This document shows, piece after piece, positions 35,462 to 44,572 of a stretch of DNA of 50,109 nt. Under the pieces are notes generated by a model that searched no databases, was not told the origin of the DNA, and saw only the letters and a program-made list of their open reading frames with translations. Each line of letters opens with the position of its first letter. Within the stretch, counting starts at the first letter, position 1. Where the stretch lies: positions 1 through 50,109 of the forward strand of contig NZ_VCKX01000059.1 of NCBI RefSeq assembly GCF_005889725.1. Reading direction: 5' to 3'. Source of the DNA: Nonomuraea zeae. GTDB lineage: Bacteria; Actinomycetota; Actinomycetes; Streptosporangiales; Streptosporangiaceae. A program made the translations under genes and the position numbers.

Positions 35462-35536
35462 TCAGGCCGAGTGCCGCGGCGCGGCCGCGGCGGTCGGCTT
35501 AACGGTTCCGGGCCTGTGCACGACGATCTTCTTCAT
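35462..35536 (-). CDS. 24-codon small ORF in frame with the TPR gene
   Basis: ATG 35536 to TGA 35464-35462 encodes a basic 24-aa peptide that starts MKKIVVHRPGTVKPT and ends in an Ala/Pro-rich stretch and RHSA. AAAGG lies seven bases before the ATG and a TTGACA lies further upstream (minus strand, 35592-35597). It is either a real small peptide, for instance a leader or a ribosomally made peptide, or the first exon-like piece of the TPR gene now cut by TGA. I cannot assign it to a family. Confidence 0.4.
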   Translation of the reverse strand: MKKIVVHRPGTVKPTAAAAPRHSA

Positions 35537-35674
35537 GGGGCGGCCTTTCACGTTCGCTGCGGGACCGAGCGATCACTCGATGACCGGTACATGTCAACAC
35601 ATTGAAAAGTGGCCGATCAAGATTTATCTGGTAAGGGGCATTTCGCCGGGTTTTTTGGCCACGTCCGTAATCGC

Positions 35675-36847
35675 TCAGTCGCCCAGAATCGCGTCCACGA
35701 ACACCTCGGGATCGAACGGTGCCAGGTCGTCGGGGCCCTCGCCCAGCCCCACCAGCTTCACCGGGACGCCGAGCTCCCGCTGCACCGAGATCACGATGCC
35801 GCCCTTGGCGGTGCCGTCGAGCTTGGTCAGCGCGATGCCCGTGATGTTCACCACCTCGGCGAACACCTGCGCCTGGCGCATGCCGTTCTGGCCCGTGGTG
35901 GCGTCGAGGACCAGCAGCACCTCGTCCACCGTGGCCTTCTTCTCGATGACCCGCTTGACCTTGCCCAGCTCGTCCATGAGGCCGGTCTTGGTGTGCAGCC
36001 GGCCCGCGGTGTCGACGATGACGACGTCGGCCTTCTCCGACATGCCCTTGGCCACGGCGTCGAAGGCCACGGAGGCCGGGTCGCCGCCCTCGGGGCCGCG
36101 CACCACGTCGGCGCCGACCCGGTCGCCCCAGGTCTGGAGCTGGTCGGCGGCCGCCGCGCGGAACGTGTCGGCCGCGCCGAGCACGACCTTCTTGCCGTCG
36201 CCGACGAGCGAGCGGGCGAGCTTGCCCGTGGTGGTGGTCTTGCCGGTGCCGTTGACGCCCACGACGAGGACCACCGCGGGCCGCTCGCCGTGCTTCTGGA
36301 TGTGCAGCGTGCGGTCGAGGTCGGGGTTGACCTGCGCGAGCAGCTGCTCGCGCAGCAGCTTGCGCACCTCGTCGGGCGTGCGGCTGCCGAGCACCTTGAC
36401 CTTGGTGCGCAGCTCCTCGACCATCGCCTGGGTCGGGGCCACGCCCACGTCGGCGGTGATCAGGCTCTCCTCGATCTCGTCCCACACGTCGTCGTCGAGA
36501 CGGTCGCGGGAGAGCAGCTCCAGCAGCCCGCGCCCGAACGCGCTCTGCGAGCGCGCCAGCCGGGAGCGCAGCCGCACCATCCGGCCGGCGGACGGCGGCG
36601 GCTTCTCGATCTCGGGCGGGAGGACGACCGGCTCCGCCGGCTTGACCGGCGGCGGCAGCGTGGTGGTCGCGCCCTCGTCCTCCTCACCCACCCCCGGGGG
36701 CAGCTTCTCCTCCGGGAGCGTGGGGGCCTCCGGCGGCTTGACCGGCGGGGCCGCCTTACGTCCCGGTCTGAAGAGCAGGAAGAGACCGCCGGCCGCCAGC
36801 AGGGCGACGACGGCCACGATCACGATGACGCCGAGATAACCATCCAC
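35675..36847 (-). CDS. ftsY: Signal recognition particle receptor FtsY
   Basis: A 390-aa SRP GTPase that docks SRP-ribosome complexes at the membrane. An N-terminal membrane helix (about 5-27) is followed by an acidic/proline-rich A region (30-88) and the NG domain. GTPase motifs are GVNGTGKTTT (197-206), DTAGRLHTKTGLMDELGKVK (from 279) and ALTKLDGTAKGG. GDPASVAFDAV is typical of FtsY. The start is GTG 36847 with no strong ribosome site. It follows smc after 52 bases on the same strand, the usual actinobacterial order. Confidence 0.97.
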   Translation of the reverse strand: MDGYLGVIVIVAVVALLAAGGLFLLFRPGRKAAPPVKPPEAPTLPEEKLPPGVGEEDEGATTTLPPPVKPAEPVVLPPEIEKPPPSAGRMVRLRSRLARSQSAFGRGLLELLSRDRLDDDVWDEIEESLITADVGVAPTQAMVEELRTKVKVLGSRTPDEVRKLLREQLLAQVNPDLDRTLHIQKHGERPAVVLVVGVNGTGKTTTTGKLARSLVGDGKKVVLGAADTFRAAAADQLQTWGDRVGADVVRGPEGGDPASVAFDAVAKGMSEKADVVIVDTAGRLHTKTGLMDELGKVKRVIEKKATVDEVLLVLDATTGQNGMRQAQVFAEVVNITGIALTKLDGTAKGGIVISVQRELGVPVKLVGLGEGPDDLAPFDPEVFVDAILGD

Positions 36848-36899
36848 AAGATGTCAGTTTTCCAGATCGACCGGCATGGTATGCCCAATGCCACCCCGA

Positions 36900-39800
36900 T
36901 CAGGCAGACTCGCGCTCGCGCAATCGCTGGCTGACCACCTGTGTGACGCCGTCACCGCGCATCGACACGCCGTAGAGGGCGTCGGCGATCTCCATCGTGC
37001 GCTTGTTGTGGGTGATCACGATGAGCTGCGAGCTCTGCCGCAGCTCCTCGAACAGGGTCAGCAGCCGCTGCGTGTTGGTGTCGTCGAGCGCGGCCTCGAC
37101 CTCGTCCATCACGTAGAACGGCGAGGGCCGGGCCTTGAAGATGGAGACCAGGAACGCCACCGCCGTCAGCGAGCGCTCGCCGCCGGACAGCAGCGACAGC
37201 CGCTTGACCTTCTTGCCCGGCGGCCTGGCCTCGACCTCGATGCCGGTGGTCAGCATGTCGGCGGGCTCGGTCAGCACGAGCCGCCCCTCGCCGCCGGGGA
37301 AGACCCTGGTGAAGACCTGTGCGAACTCCCTGGCCACGTCCTCGTACGCCGAGGCGAACATCTGCTCCACCCGGTCGTCGACCTCCTTGACCACGGTCAG
37401 CAGGTCGCGCCTGGTCTTCTTGAGGTCTTCGAGCTGCGAGGTCAGGAACGCGTGCCGCTCCTCCAGCGCCGCGAACTCCTCCAGCGCCAGCGGGTTGACC
37501 TTGCCGAGCTGGTTCATCTGCCGCTCGGCGGCCCTGGCCCGCTTCTCCTGCTCCTCGCGCACGTACGGCACCGGCGGGTCGCCCGGCACGGGGGCATCCG
37601 GGCCGTATTCGGAGATCAGCGCCTCGGTCTCGACCCCGAACTCCTCCAGCGCCCGCTGCTCCATCTGCTCCAGGCGCAGGCGCTGCTCGGTGCGGGCGAC
37701 CTCGTTGCCGTGCACCCGGTTGACCAGCCGGTCCAGCTCCTGGCCCAGCTCGCGGACGCGCAGGCGGACCTGCTTGAGCTCGGCGTCGACGGCGACCCTG
37801 GCCAGGTCGGCCTCGTCGCGCTCGGTGGAGGCGAGCCGTACGGACTGCGTGAGGGCCCTGAGCACCTGCTTGGCGCCCTTGCTGACGGCCTCGGCCACGG
37901 CGGCCTGCCGCCTGCGCCTGGCCCGCTGGGCGGCGGCCAGGGCGCGCTCCTGGCGCTCCCTGCTCGCGGCCCGCAGCAGGCCGTCGGCCCGGCCCTCGAT
38001 GCCCCTGACGCGCTCTTCCGCGGTGCGCACCTGGAGGCGGGTGTCCATCTCGCGCTGCCTGGCGGACTCGCAGGCGCCGGCCAGGTCGTCGCGGAGGTCG
38101 GTGGTGGGCTCGGACTCCAGCTCCTGGGCGTATTCGGCCTCGGCCAGCCGGATCTCCAGCTCGGCCAGCTCCTCCAGCCCTTCGGTGCGGGCCTCCGTCG
38201 CCCTGGTGACGCTCCTGGCCAGCCGCTCGGCCTCGTCGCGCGCGGCGTTGGCGGCGGCCTCGATCTGGGCCAGCCGCCTGGCCGCGGCGGCGTTGCGCTG
38301 GTCGGCCTCCCGCTGGCGGCCTCTGACCTGGTCGAGCGCGCCCTGGGCGGCGCTCACGCCGGCCTGGGCGGTGGTGACGGCGGTCTGGGCCTCGTTGACC
38401 TGGGCCTGGGCGGCTTCGAGCGCGGCCTGCGCGGCCTGCTCCCCGTCTATCGCCTCGTCCAGTGCCGCCGCGCTCTCCTCGGCCCCGGCCTCGGCCGCCT
38501 CCAGGTCTCTGACGGCCTCGTCGAGCGCCGCCCGCACCTGGAGCACGGAGGTGCCGCCTTCGGCGCCGCCGGTGGCCAGGTGGGCGCCGACCAGGTCGCC
38601 CTTGGTCGTGACGGCCCGCAGGCCGGGGTGGCGCTCGACGATCGTGCGCGCGCTCTCCAGGTCGTCCACGACCACGACGCCGGCCAGCACGTGATCCAGG
38701 GCGGGCCGCAGGTGATCGGGCACCGTCACCAGATCGGCCGCCCAGCGCCCGCCGCCAGGAGCCGCGGCGCGCGGCGCGCCGTGCCCGGCGGCCGTCTCGC
38801 CAGGGTCCTCCCCGCCCGGCAGCGCGACCAGGAGCGTCGCCTGGCCCGCGCTCTGGGCGCGCAGCAGCTCCAGGGCCTCGACGGCGGTGTCGAGCGTCTT
38901 GACGGCGATCGCCTCGGCGACCGGCCCGAGCACGGCCGCCACCGCGAGCTCCGCCCCCGGCGTGACCTGCATCGAGGCGGCCAGCGGCCCCAGCACCCCG
39001 CCGAGATCGGCCTCCAGTAGCGCCGCGCCGCCGTCGCCCTTGGCCAGGCCCAGCTCCAGCGCGTCGCGGCGGGCGGCCAGCGCGGCCACCGAGCGCTGCG
39101 CCTGCTGGTCGGTGGCGCGGGCGGTGCTCACCCCCGCCTTGGCGGCCTGCACGGCGGCGCGCGGCGCGTCGAGGCCCGACTTGGCCTCCTCCGCCGCCGC
39201 CCTGGCCTCGTCGGCGACCGCTCTGGCCTCCTCCACCACGGCCTGCGCGGTGGCCAGCTCCTCGATGAGCGCGGGGTCGGTGGCGGGCTCCTCCTCGCGC
39301 TGCGTCTCCAGGTCCTCCCTGGCCTGCCGCTCGCGCTCGGCGGCGTCGGTCACGGCCTGCCGGAGCCGCCCGATCTCCTCCTCGGCGGCCCTGGCCCGGC
39401 TGCGTACGGAGTCGACCTGGCCGCGCAGCTTGGCCAGCCCTTCGCGGCGGTCGGCGGCGGCCCTGGCGGCGAGAGCGAGCCGCTGCTCCTCGGCGCTCAG
39501 CTCGGCCTCGGACTCCGCGCGCCGCTGGACGGCCTCCTCCAGCAGCTCGTGCGCCTGCTCCAGCTCGGCCCGCAGGATGAGCTCCTGCTCGCGGACCTCG
39601 CCCGCCTCGCGTTCGAGGTCTTCGGGATCGCGCCCGCGGCGCTCGATGGCGGCGGCGTCGATCGCGTGCCTGTGGCGCTCGGCGGCGAGCTGCTCCAGGC
39701 CGGTGATGCGCTCGCTCAGCGACGACAGCCTGAAGTAGGTCTCCTGCGCGGCGCTCAGCCTGGGCTGCGCCTCGGCCTCCGCCGCCTCCAGCGCGGCCTC

Positions 39801-40604
39801 GCGCTGCTGGCCCTCGGCCAGCTCCGCCTCCACCTGGCGCCGCCTGGCCGTGATCGCGGCCTCGTCGGCGGCCTCGCGCTCCAGCGTCGTGCGCAGGATG
39901 CGCATGTCGTCGGCGAGCAGCCGCAGCCGGGCGTCGCGCAGGTCGGCCTGGATGACGGCGGCCTTGCGGGCGATCTCCGCCTGGCGGCCCAGCGGCTTGA
40001 GCTGGCGGCGCAGCTCGGTGGCGAGGTCCTGGACGCGGGTCAGGTTGGCCTGCATGGCGTCGAGCTTGCGCAGCGCCTTTTCCTTGCGCTTGCGGTGCTT
40101 GAGCACGCCCGCGGCCTCTTCGATGAAGGCCCGCCGGTCTTCGGGGCCCGCGTGGAGCACGGCGTCGAGCTGGCCCTGCCCCACGATGACGTGCATCTCG
40201 CGGCCGATGCCCGAGTCGGACAGCAGCTCCTGGATGTCGAGCAGGCGGCAGGTGTCGCCGTTGATCGCGTATTCGCTCTGCCCCGACCTGAACATCAGGC
40301 GGCTGATCGTGACCTCGGTGTAGTCGATGGGCAGCGCGCCGTCGGAGTTGTCGATCGTCAGCGTCACCTCGGCCCGGCCGAGCGGCGGCCTGGAGGAGGT
40401 GCCGGCGAAGATGACGTCCTCCATCTTGCCGCCGCGCAGCGACTTGGCGCTGTGCTCGCCCATGACCCAGGCCAGGGCGTCGACGACGTTGGACTTGCCC
40501 GAGCCGTTGGGGCCGACGACGCAGGTGATGCCCGGCTCGAAACGCAGGGCGGTCGCGGAGGCGAAAGACTTGAAGCCGCGCAGGGTGAGGGTCTTCAAAT
40601 ACAA
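36900..40604 (-). CDS. smc: Chromosome segregation ATPase SMC
   Basis: A 1234-aa condensin ATPase that compacts and segregates the chromosome with ScpA/ScpB, which are not in this window. The N-terminal ATPase half has Walker A GPNGSGKSN (31-39). Long coiled-coil arms flank a hinge (about 515-680, GVLGPLAASMQVTPGAELAV onward). The C-terminal half has signature LSGGERSLTA and Walker B FYVMDEVEAALDD. Length is normal for actinobacteria. The start is TTG 40604; GAAGGGGG lies six bases upstream and MYLKTLTLRGFKSFA is the conserved N-terminus, so the rare start is well supported. ftsY follows. Confidence 0.98.
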   Translation of the reverse strand: MYLKTLTLRGFKSFASATALRFEPGITCVVGPNGSGKSNVVDALAWVMGEHSAKSLRGGKMEDVIFAGTSSRPPLGRAEVTLTIDNSDGALPIDYTEVTISRLMFRSGQSEYAINGDTCRLLDIQELLSDSGIGREMHVIVGQGQLDAVLHAGPEDRRAFIEEAAGVLKHRKRKEKALRKLDAMQANLTRVQDLATELRRQLKPLGRQAEIARKAAVIQADLRDARLRLLADDMRILRTTLEREAADEAAITARRRQVEAELAEGQQREAALEAAEAEAQPRLSAAQETYFRLSSLSERITGLEQLAAERHRHAIDAAAIERRGRDPEDLEREAGEVREQELILRAELEQAHELLEEAVQRRAESEAELSAEEQRLALAARAAADRREGLAKLRGQVDSVRSRARAAEEEIGRLRQAVTDAAERERQAREDLETQREEEPATDPALIEELATAQAVVEEARAVADEARAAAEEAKSGLDAPRAAVQAAKAGVSTARATDQQAQRSVAALAARRDALELGLAKGDGGAALLEADLGGVLGPLAASMQVTPGAELAVAAVLGPVAEAIAVKTLDTAVEALELLRAQSAGQATLLVALPGGEDPGETAAGHGAPRAAAPGGGRWAADLVTVPDHLRPALDHVLAGVVVVDDLESARTIVERHPGLRAVTTKGDLVGAHLATGGAEGGTSVLQVRAALDEAVRDLEAAEAGAEESAAALDEAIDGEQAAQAALEAAQAQVNEAQTAVTTAQAGVSAAQGALDQVRGRQREADQRNAAAARRLAQIEAAANAARDEAERLARSVTRATEARTEGLEELAELEIRLAEAEYAQELESEPTTDLRDDLAGACESARQREMDTRLQVRTAEERVRGIEGRADGLLRAASRERQERALAAAQRARRRRQAAVAEAVSKGAKQVLRALTQSVRLASTERDEADLARVAVDAELKQVRLRVRELGQELDRLVNRVHGNEVARTEQRLRLEQMEQRALEEFGVETEALISEYGPDAPVPGDPPVPYVREEQEKRARAAERQMNQLGKVNPLALEEFAALEERHAFLTSQLEDLKKTRRDLLTVVKEVDDRVEQMFASAYEDVAREFAQVFTRVFPGGEGRLVLTEPADMLTTGIEVEARPPGKKVKRLSLLSGGERSLTAVAFLVSIFKARPSPFYVMDEVEAALDDTNTQRLLTLFEELRQSSQLIVITHNKRTMEIADALYGVSMRGDGVTQVVSQRLRERESA

Positions 40605-40731
40605 GCGCGGCCCCCTTCTCCCTGAACGGACTCGGAAAAGACTACTGGTCCTTACTGCCCTTCGCGGGCACGTACAGTCCGGACCGCCCCGTCCAGGGCA
40701 AAGGAAGCTTTCCGAATCAGCGCAAATAACA

Positions 40732-40756
40732 AGGGACGCCTCTTCGAGACGTCCCT
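40732..40756 (-). terminator. Rho-independent terminator of the 64-aa coiled-coil gene
   Basis: AGGGACGCCTC (40732-40742) and GAGACGTCCCT (40746-40756) form an 11-bp stem with a three-base loop; the one imperfect position is G-U on the minus-strand RNA. On that strand the stem is followed by TGTTATTT. It lies 23 bases beyond the stop of the small gene and upstream of smc, so smc has its own promoter. Confidence 0.8.
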
Positions 40757-40779
40757 GGGGTCTTGCGCTCCGATCACTC

Positions 40780-40974
40780 TCAGGTGAGTGCCGGCTCGCG
40801 CTCTTGCATGCGACTTAGCGCTTCGTCGCGAGTTTGCGCCGCAAGAGCGTCATTGGTGGCCTGAAGTCGGATGAGTTCTGCCTCCAGATCCCGGATACGC
40901 TGCTGCAAACGGCGCATCTCCGAGACCATTCGAGGGTCAGGACCGCCGACGTGGCCGAGTAGAGCCTTCGCCAT
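40780..40974 (-). CDS. Small coiled-coil protein upstream of smc
   Basis: A 64-aa protein. It starts MAKALLGHVGGPDPRMVSEM and continues as one amphipathic coiled coil (RRLQQRIRDLEAELIRLQAT). I recognise it as a small protein found near smc in actinomycetes, but its function is not known to me. The C-terminal part of the helix is heptad-like and may form a dimer or bind a partner. GGAGG lies ten bases before ATG 40974. A dedicated terminator follows it, and the 191-bp gap upstream holds a TTGACC that may be its -35. Confidence 0.8.
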   Translation of the reverse strand: MAKALLGHVGGPDPRMVSEMRRLQQRIRDLEAELIRLQATNDALAAQTRDEALSRMQEREPALT

Positions 40975-41165
40975 GGTAAAGGGTCCTCCACGCTGAGTGA
41001 CCAGACTGGTTCGCGCACTTCTTATTCCGCGGGAGGGGTGCGCGTGGTACCTAACAAGAGTCGCACCGGCAGTGTGGGCGGTCAAGTCGAACGAACCGCT
41101 GAGCCCCACTGGTAGGCACTCCCGACATACAACTATACCCTATTTGGGCTGTTTAACGAAACGCG

Positions 41166-41453
41166 TCACCGCTCAACAAAACCGGGCAAACTACCTCGGG
41201 GTTCGCTCCAACGTTCTACTACTCCATCCACTCTTCCCGGCGTGTCGCAACCTCTGAGCAGCTCCAGGAGCTTGACGCACGCCGCGCGCGTCCCCTCCGC
41301 GACGACCTCGACCCGGCCGTCATCGGTGTTGCGCGCCCAGCCCGCGAGGCCGAGCTCCAGCGCCCGGGCTCTGGTCCACCACCGGAACCCGACACCCTGC
41401 ACCCTCCCCCGTACCCAGGCGGTCAGACGGACGTTCTCCCCGTTCTCTGACAT
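41166..41453 (-). CDS. acyP: Acylphosphatase
   Basis: A 95-aa enzyme that hydrolyses acyl phosphates. The catalytic arginine is in GRVQGVGFRWWT and the catalytic asparagine in GWARNTDDGRVEV, both family signatures. GGGAG lies five bases before ATG 41453. It begins 20 bases after the lysR stop on the same strand, so it may be read from the lysR transcript as well as from its own promoter. Confidence 0.95.
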   Translation of the reverse strand: MSENGENVRLTAWVRGRVQGVGFRWWTRARALELGLAGWARNTDDGRVEVVAEGTRAACVKLLELLRGCDTPGRVDGVVERWSEPRGSLPGFVER

Positions 41454-41473
41454 TTCTTCTCCCGTTCAGGGAA

Positions 41474-42376
41474 TCAGGCCACCAGAACCTGACTTCTGAC
41501 CGCGAACCGGGTCGCCGCCTCGTCGAAGGCCAGGATGGCGGCCGTCTCCTCCGCTTTCACCCAGGCCAGCCCGAAGATCGACGCGGGCAGCCCGGTGACG
41601 GGCACGAAGCTGATGTCCTGGCGGTGCTGCTGGACCGCCGTGGGCGTGCAGAACAGCATGCCGCCCCGGTCGAGCGCCACCTGGGTCAGGCCCTCCTGGG
41701 TGGTCGCCACCTTACCGGCCTGCGGAATGGGCCGTCCTGACGGGGTCGCCGTCGGCGCGACGCGCTCGTGCCACAGGCGCGGGGCCGGCCCGTCCAGGCC
41801 GATCAGCGGTACGCCGGCCAGCTCCTCCACGCCGATGCCCGCCCGTCCCGCGAACGGATGCCGGCTGGAGACGCCCAGCTGGTAGGAGACGTGGTTGAGC
41901 TCCTCGCCCGTCCGCAGGTCCGGCTCCTCCACCGGCAGCAGCGTGAATGTGATGTCCACCTGCCCGGCCCGCAGCTTCGTGAAGGGGTCGGAGAGCGGGA
42001 TCTCCACCAGCTCGACCGCGCATCCCGGATAGCGGTCCTCGAAAGCCCGGACGCTGCCGGTGACGACGTCCGTGGGCGTGGCCAGGAAACCCACCCTGAT
42101 GACGCCGCTCACCTCGCGGGCGGCCGCCTTGGCGCGGCTCACGGCGTTCGCGAGGCCGTCGTACGCGGGACGCAGGTCGGCCAGGAACCGCTCCCCCAGC
42201 GGCGTGAGCCGGACCCGCCTGCTGGTCCGGTTGAACAGCCGGCCGCCGATCCTGGTCTCCAGGGAGCGCATGAGCTGGCTCACCCGGCCGGGCGACAGGT
42301 AGAGGCGCTCGGCCGTACGCGCGAAGTGCAGCTCCTCCGCCAGCACCACGAAGCACTCCAGCTCCCTGAACTCCAT
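41474..42376 (-). CDS. LysR-family transcriptional regulator
   Basis: A 300-aa LysR protein. The N-terminal winged helix-turn-helix runs from MEFRELECFVVLAEELHFAR through LYLSPGRVSQLMRSLETRIG; the C-terminal periplasmic-binding-like effector domain begins near residue 90 (GVIRVGFLATPTDVVTGSVR). ATG 42376 has GGAGG seven bases upstream. It is divergent from an MFS transporter and TTAG-N5-CTAA lies between them, so it most likely regulates that exporter. The effector is unknown. Confidence 0.94.
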   Translation of the reverse strand: MEFRELECFVVLAEELHFARTAERLYLSPGRVSQLMRSLETRIGGRLFNRTSRRVRLTPLGERFLADLRPAYDGLANAVSRAKAAAREVSGVIRVGFLATPTDVVTGSVRAFEDRYPGCAVELVEIPLSDPFTKLRAGQVDITFTLLPVEEPDLRTGEELNHVSYQLGVSSRHPFAGRAGIGVEELAGVPLIGLDGPAPRLWHERVAPTATPSGRPIPQAGKVATTQEGLTQVALDRGGMLFCTPTAVQQHRQDISFVPVTGLPASIFGLAWVKAEETAAILAFDEAATRFAVRSQVLVA

Positions 42377-42393
42377 GCCCGCCTCCGGTGATC

Positions 42394-42411
42394 GGTTAGC
42401 CCAACTAAACC
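42394..42411. promoter_or_regulatory. LysR-type operator TTAG-N5-CTAA
   Basis: GGTTAG-CCCAA-CTAAACC holds the inverted repeat TTAG-N5-CTAA (42396-42408), which fits the T-N11-A consensus of LysR-family sites. It lies 18 bases from the lysR start and 56 from the MFS start. Confidence 0.6.
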
Positions 42412-42466
42412 AAGCCTTCGGACTTCGCCATTGTTCCCGCTGGTCGGGAGTCCGAGGCTGACTCGC

Positions 42467-43648
42467 ATGACTATGACCGACATTTCCGCCGGCACGCAGG
42501 CCCGCTGGCCCGCCGTGCTCTCCGTGGCGGTGGGCACGTTCACGATCGTGACGAGCGAGATGCTGCCCGTGGGCCTGCTGACCTCGATCGCCTCGGACCT
42601 CGGCGTGTCCGACGGCACCGCCGGGCTGATGATGACCGCGCCGGGGCTCGTCGCCGCCGTCGCCGCGCCCGTGCTGGCGATCACCACCCGGCGGCTGGAC
42701 CGGCGGGCCACGTTGCTCGGGCTGATGGCGTTGCTGGCGGTGGCCAATCTGGCGGGCGCGTTCGCCCCGAACCATCCGGTCATGCTGGCGGCCCGGCTGC
42801 TGACCGGGGTGAGCATCGGCGGCTTCTGGGCCTTCGCGGCCGGCCTCGGGGTGCGGCTGGTGCCGGAGCGCTCCGTGGGCCGGGCCACGTCGATCATCCT
42901 GGCCGGGGTGTCGGTGGCGTCGGTGCTGGGGGTGCCGGCGGCGACGCTCGTCTCGTCGTTCGCGGGGTGGCGGACGGCGTTCGCCGCCATGGGGGTGCTG
43001 GCGCTGGCCCTGCTCGCCCTGCTGGCCGTCACATTGCCGCCTCTGCCCGGCGACGGCGCCGCGCCCGGTTCCGAGTCCGCCCCCGCGCGTGGGGAGCGCC
43101 CAGCGTGGCTCTCGGGCCCGCTCACCGTCATCCTGGTCCTGACGGTGCTGGTCGTGGCCGGCCACTTCGCCGCCTACACCTACGTCCGGCCGTTCCTCGA
43201 ACAGGTCTCGGACGCGGGGCCCGGCCTCGTCAGCACCGCGCTACTCCTGTACGGCGCCGCGGGCGTGGCCGGCAACTTCGCGGCGGGCGCGCGGGCGGGC
43301 GTGAACCCCAAGCCGGTCCTCATCGTCCTGACCGTGCTCATGGCGCTGTCCACCGCGGCGCTGCCCCTGGTCGGCCTGCCCCTGGTCATGCTCGTGGTGT
43401 GGGGCCTCGGCTACGGAGGCGTCGGGGTGACCCTGCAGCTCTGGATCATGCGGGCGGGCGGCGGCGAGATGGGCACGGCGCTGTTCGTGAGCGCGTTCAA
43501 CGTCTCCATCGCGCTCGGCGCGTTCGCCGGCGGCCGGGTCGTGGACGGGGTCTCGATCTCCGCGGTGATGTGGGTGGGAGCCGGGCTCGCCGTCCTCACC
43601 GCGGTCGTGGCTGGCATCTGGGGCAGGAGTAGGACGACCGGTTCATGA
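42467..43648 (+). CDS. MFS transporter (DHA1-type efflux)
   Basis: A 393-aa major facilitator with about twelve transmembrane helices. LPVGLLTSIASDLGVSDGTA and the A-loop motif TTRRLDRRATLLG are typical of the drug:H+ antiporter-1 group related to sugar and drug efflux proteins. ATG 42467 is chosen, with a second ATG at 42473 possible; the ribosome site (GAGG) is rather distant. Control by the divergent LysR is likely. Its 3' end overlaps the convergent mutM gene by 53 bases. Confidence 0.92.
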   Translation: MTMTDISAGTQARWPAVLSVAVGTFTIVTSEMLPVGLLTSIASDLGVSDGTAGLMMTAPGLVAAVAAPVLAITTRRLDRRATLLGLMALLAVANLAGAFAPNHPVMLAARLLTGVSIGGFWAFAAGLGVRLVPERSVGRATSIILAGVSVASVLGVPAATLVSSFAGWRTAFAAMGVLALALLALLAVTLPPLPGDGAAPGSESAPARGERPAWLSGPLTVILVLTVLVVAGHFAAYTYVRPFLEQVSDAGPGLVSTALLLYGAAGVAGNFAAGARAGVNPKPVLIVLTVLMALSTAALPLVGLPLVMLVVWGLGYGGVGVTLQLWIMRAGGGEMGTALFVSAFNVSIALGAFAGGRVVDGVSISAVMWVGAGLAVLTAVVAGIWGRSRTTGS

Positions 43649-44441
43649 ACGCCTCGCGCCTGATCGCGGTGCCGCAGCGGGAGCAGGGCAGGTCGCGGCG
43701 GCCGTACGCTTCCAGCGACCGGTCGAAGTAGCCGCTCTCGCCGTTGACGTTGACGTACAGGCTGTCGAACGACGTGCCGCCCTGCAGCAGCGCGGCGCCC
43801 ATGACCGTGCGGACCGCGGCGAGCAGCTCGGCGATCTTCGGGCGGGTGAGCGTCTGCGTGGGCCTGGCCCAGTGCAGCTTCGCGATCCACAGCGCCTCGT
43901 CGGCGTAGATGTTGCCGACGCCGCTGATCAGCGTCTGGTCGAGCAGCGCCCGCTTGATCTCGGTGCGCTTGGCCCTGAGCCTGCGGGTGAACTCGGCCTC
44001 GTCGAACGCCGCCTCGAACGGGTCGGGCGCGATGTGCGAGATCGGCGCGGGCACGCCGTCCACCAGGGAGGTGAGCATGACGTGGCCGAACGTGCGCTGG
44101 TCCACGAAGCGCAGGTCGGGGCCGCCGTCCTCGAAGCGGAGCCGTACGCGCAGATGCCGCTCCAGCGGCGAGTCCTGGTCCACGACGAGCAGCTGGCCGC
44201 TCATCCCCAGGTGGGCCAGGATCGCCTCGTCCGCGCCCGAGAGCGGCAGCCACAGGTATTTGCCGCGGCGGGCGGCCGACAGCACCACCCGGCCCTTGAG
44301 CCGGGCGGTGAACTCGTCGGCCCCTGGCACGTGCCGCCTGATCGCACGGGGGTGCAGCACCTCCGCCGAGGCGATCTCCCGGCCGACGACCCATTGTTCG
44401 AGGCCGCGCCTGACGACCTCGACCTCCGGCAGCTCAGGCAC
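43596..44441 (-). CDS. mutM: Formamidopyrimidine-DNA glycosylase
   Basis: A 281-aa bifunctional DNA glycosylase/AP lyase that removes 8-oxoguanine and formamidopyrimidines. The catalytic Pro and Glu follow the initiator (PELPEVEVVRRGLEQW), the H2TH region is QTLISGVGNIYADEALW, and the C-terminal zinc finger is CSRCGTAIRREAFMNRSSYS ending CPRCQ. Lys61 is in RRGKYLW. GTG 44441 has GAGGTG upstream. It lies downstream of rnc after a 131-base gap that contains a GCACTC/GAGTGC hairpin (44494-44513). Confidence 0.96.
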   Translation of the reverse strand: MPELPEVEVVRRGLEQWVVGREIASAEVLHPRAIRRHVPGADEFTARLKGRVVLSAARRGKYLWLPLSGADEAILAHLGMSGQLLVVDQDSPLERHLRVRLRFEDGGPDLRFVDQRTFGHVMLTSLVDGVPAPISHIAPDPFEAAFDEAEFTRRLRAKRTEIKRALLDQTLISGVGNIYADEALWIAKLHWARPTQTLTRPKIAELLAAVRTVMGAALLQGGTSFDSLYVNVNGESGYFDRSLEAYGRRDLPCSRCGTAIRREAFMNRSSYSCPRCQPRPR

Positions 44442-44572
44442 TCAGCACCTCGCACTCCGGCCCCACGGGCACCTCACGCATCTCTGAACGCACGCACTCC
44501 GCGCTGCGAGTGCGGCCGGCAAACGGAACTCTCGCCCTCGGGTTACCCCAAGAACGGTATGGAACGCGGCGC

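Noticed and set aside
35462..35464. Selenocysteine at the TPR-gene TGA
   Set aside because: No recognised selenoprotein motif surrounds the TGA and no selenocysteine genes are seen; a nonsense change or separate small ORF is simpler.
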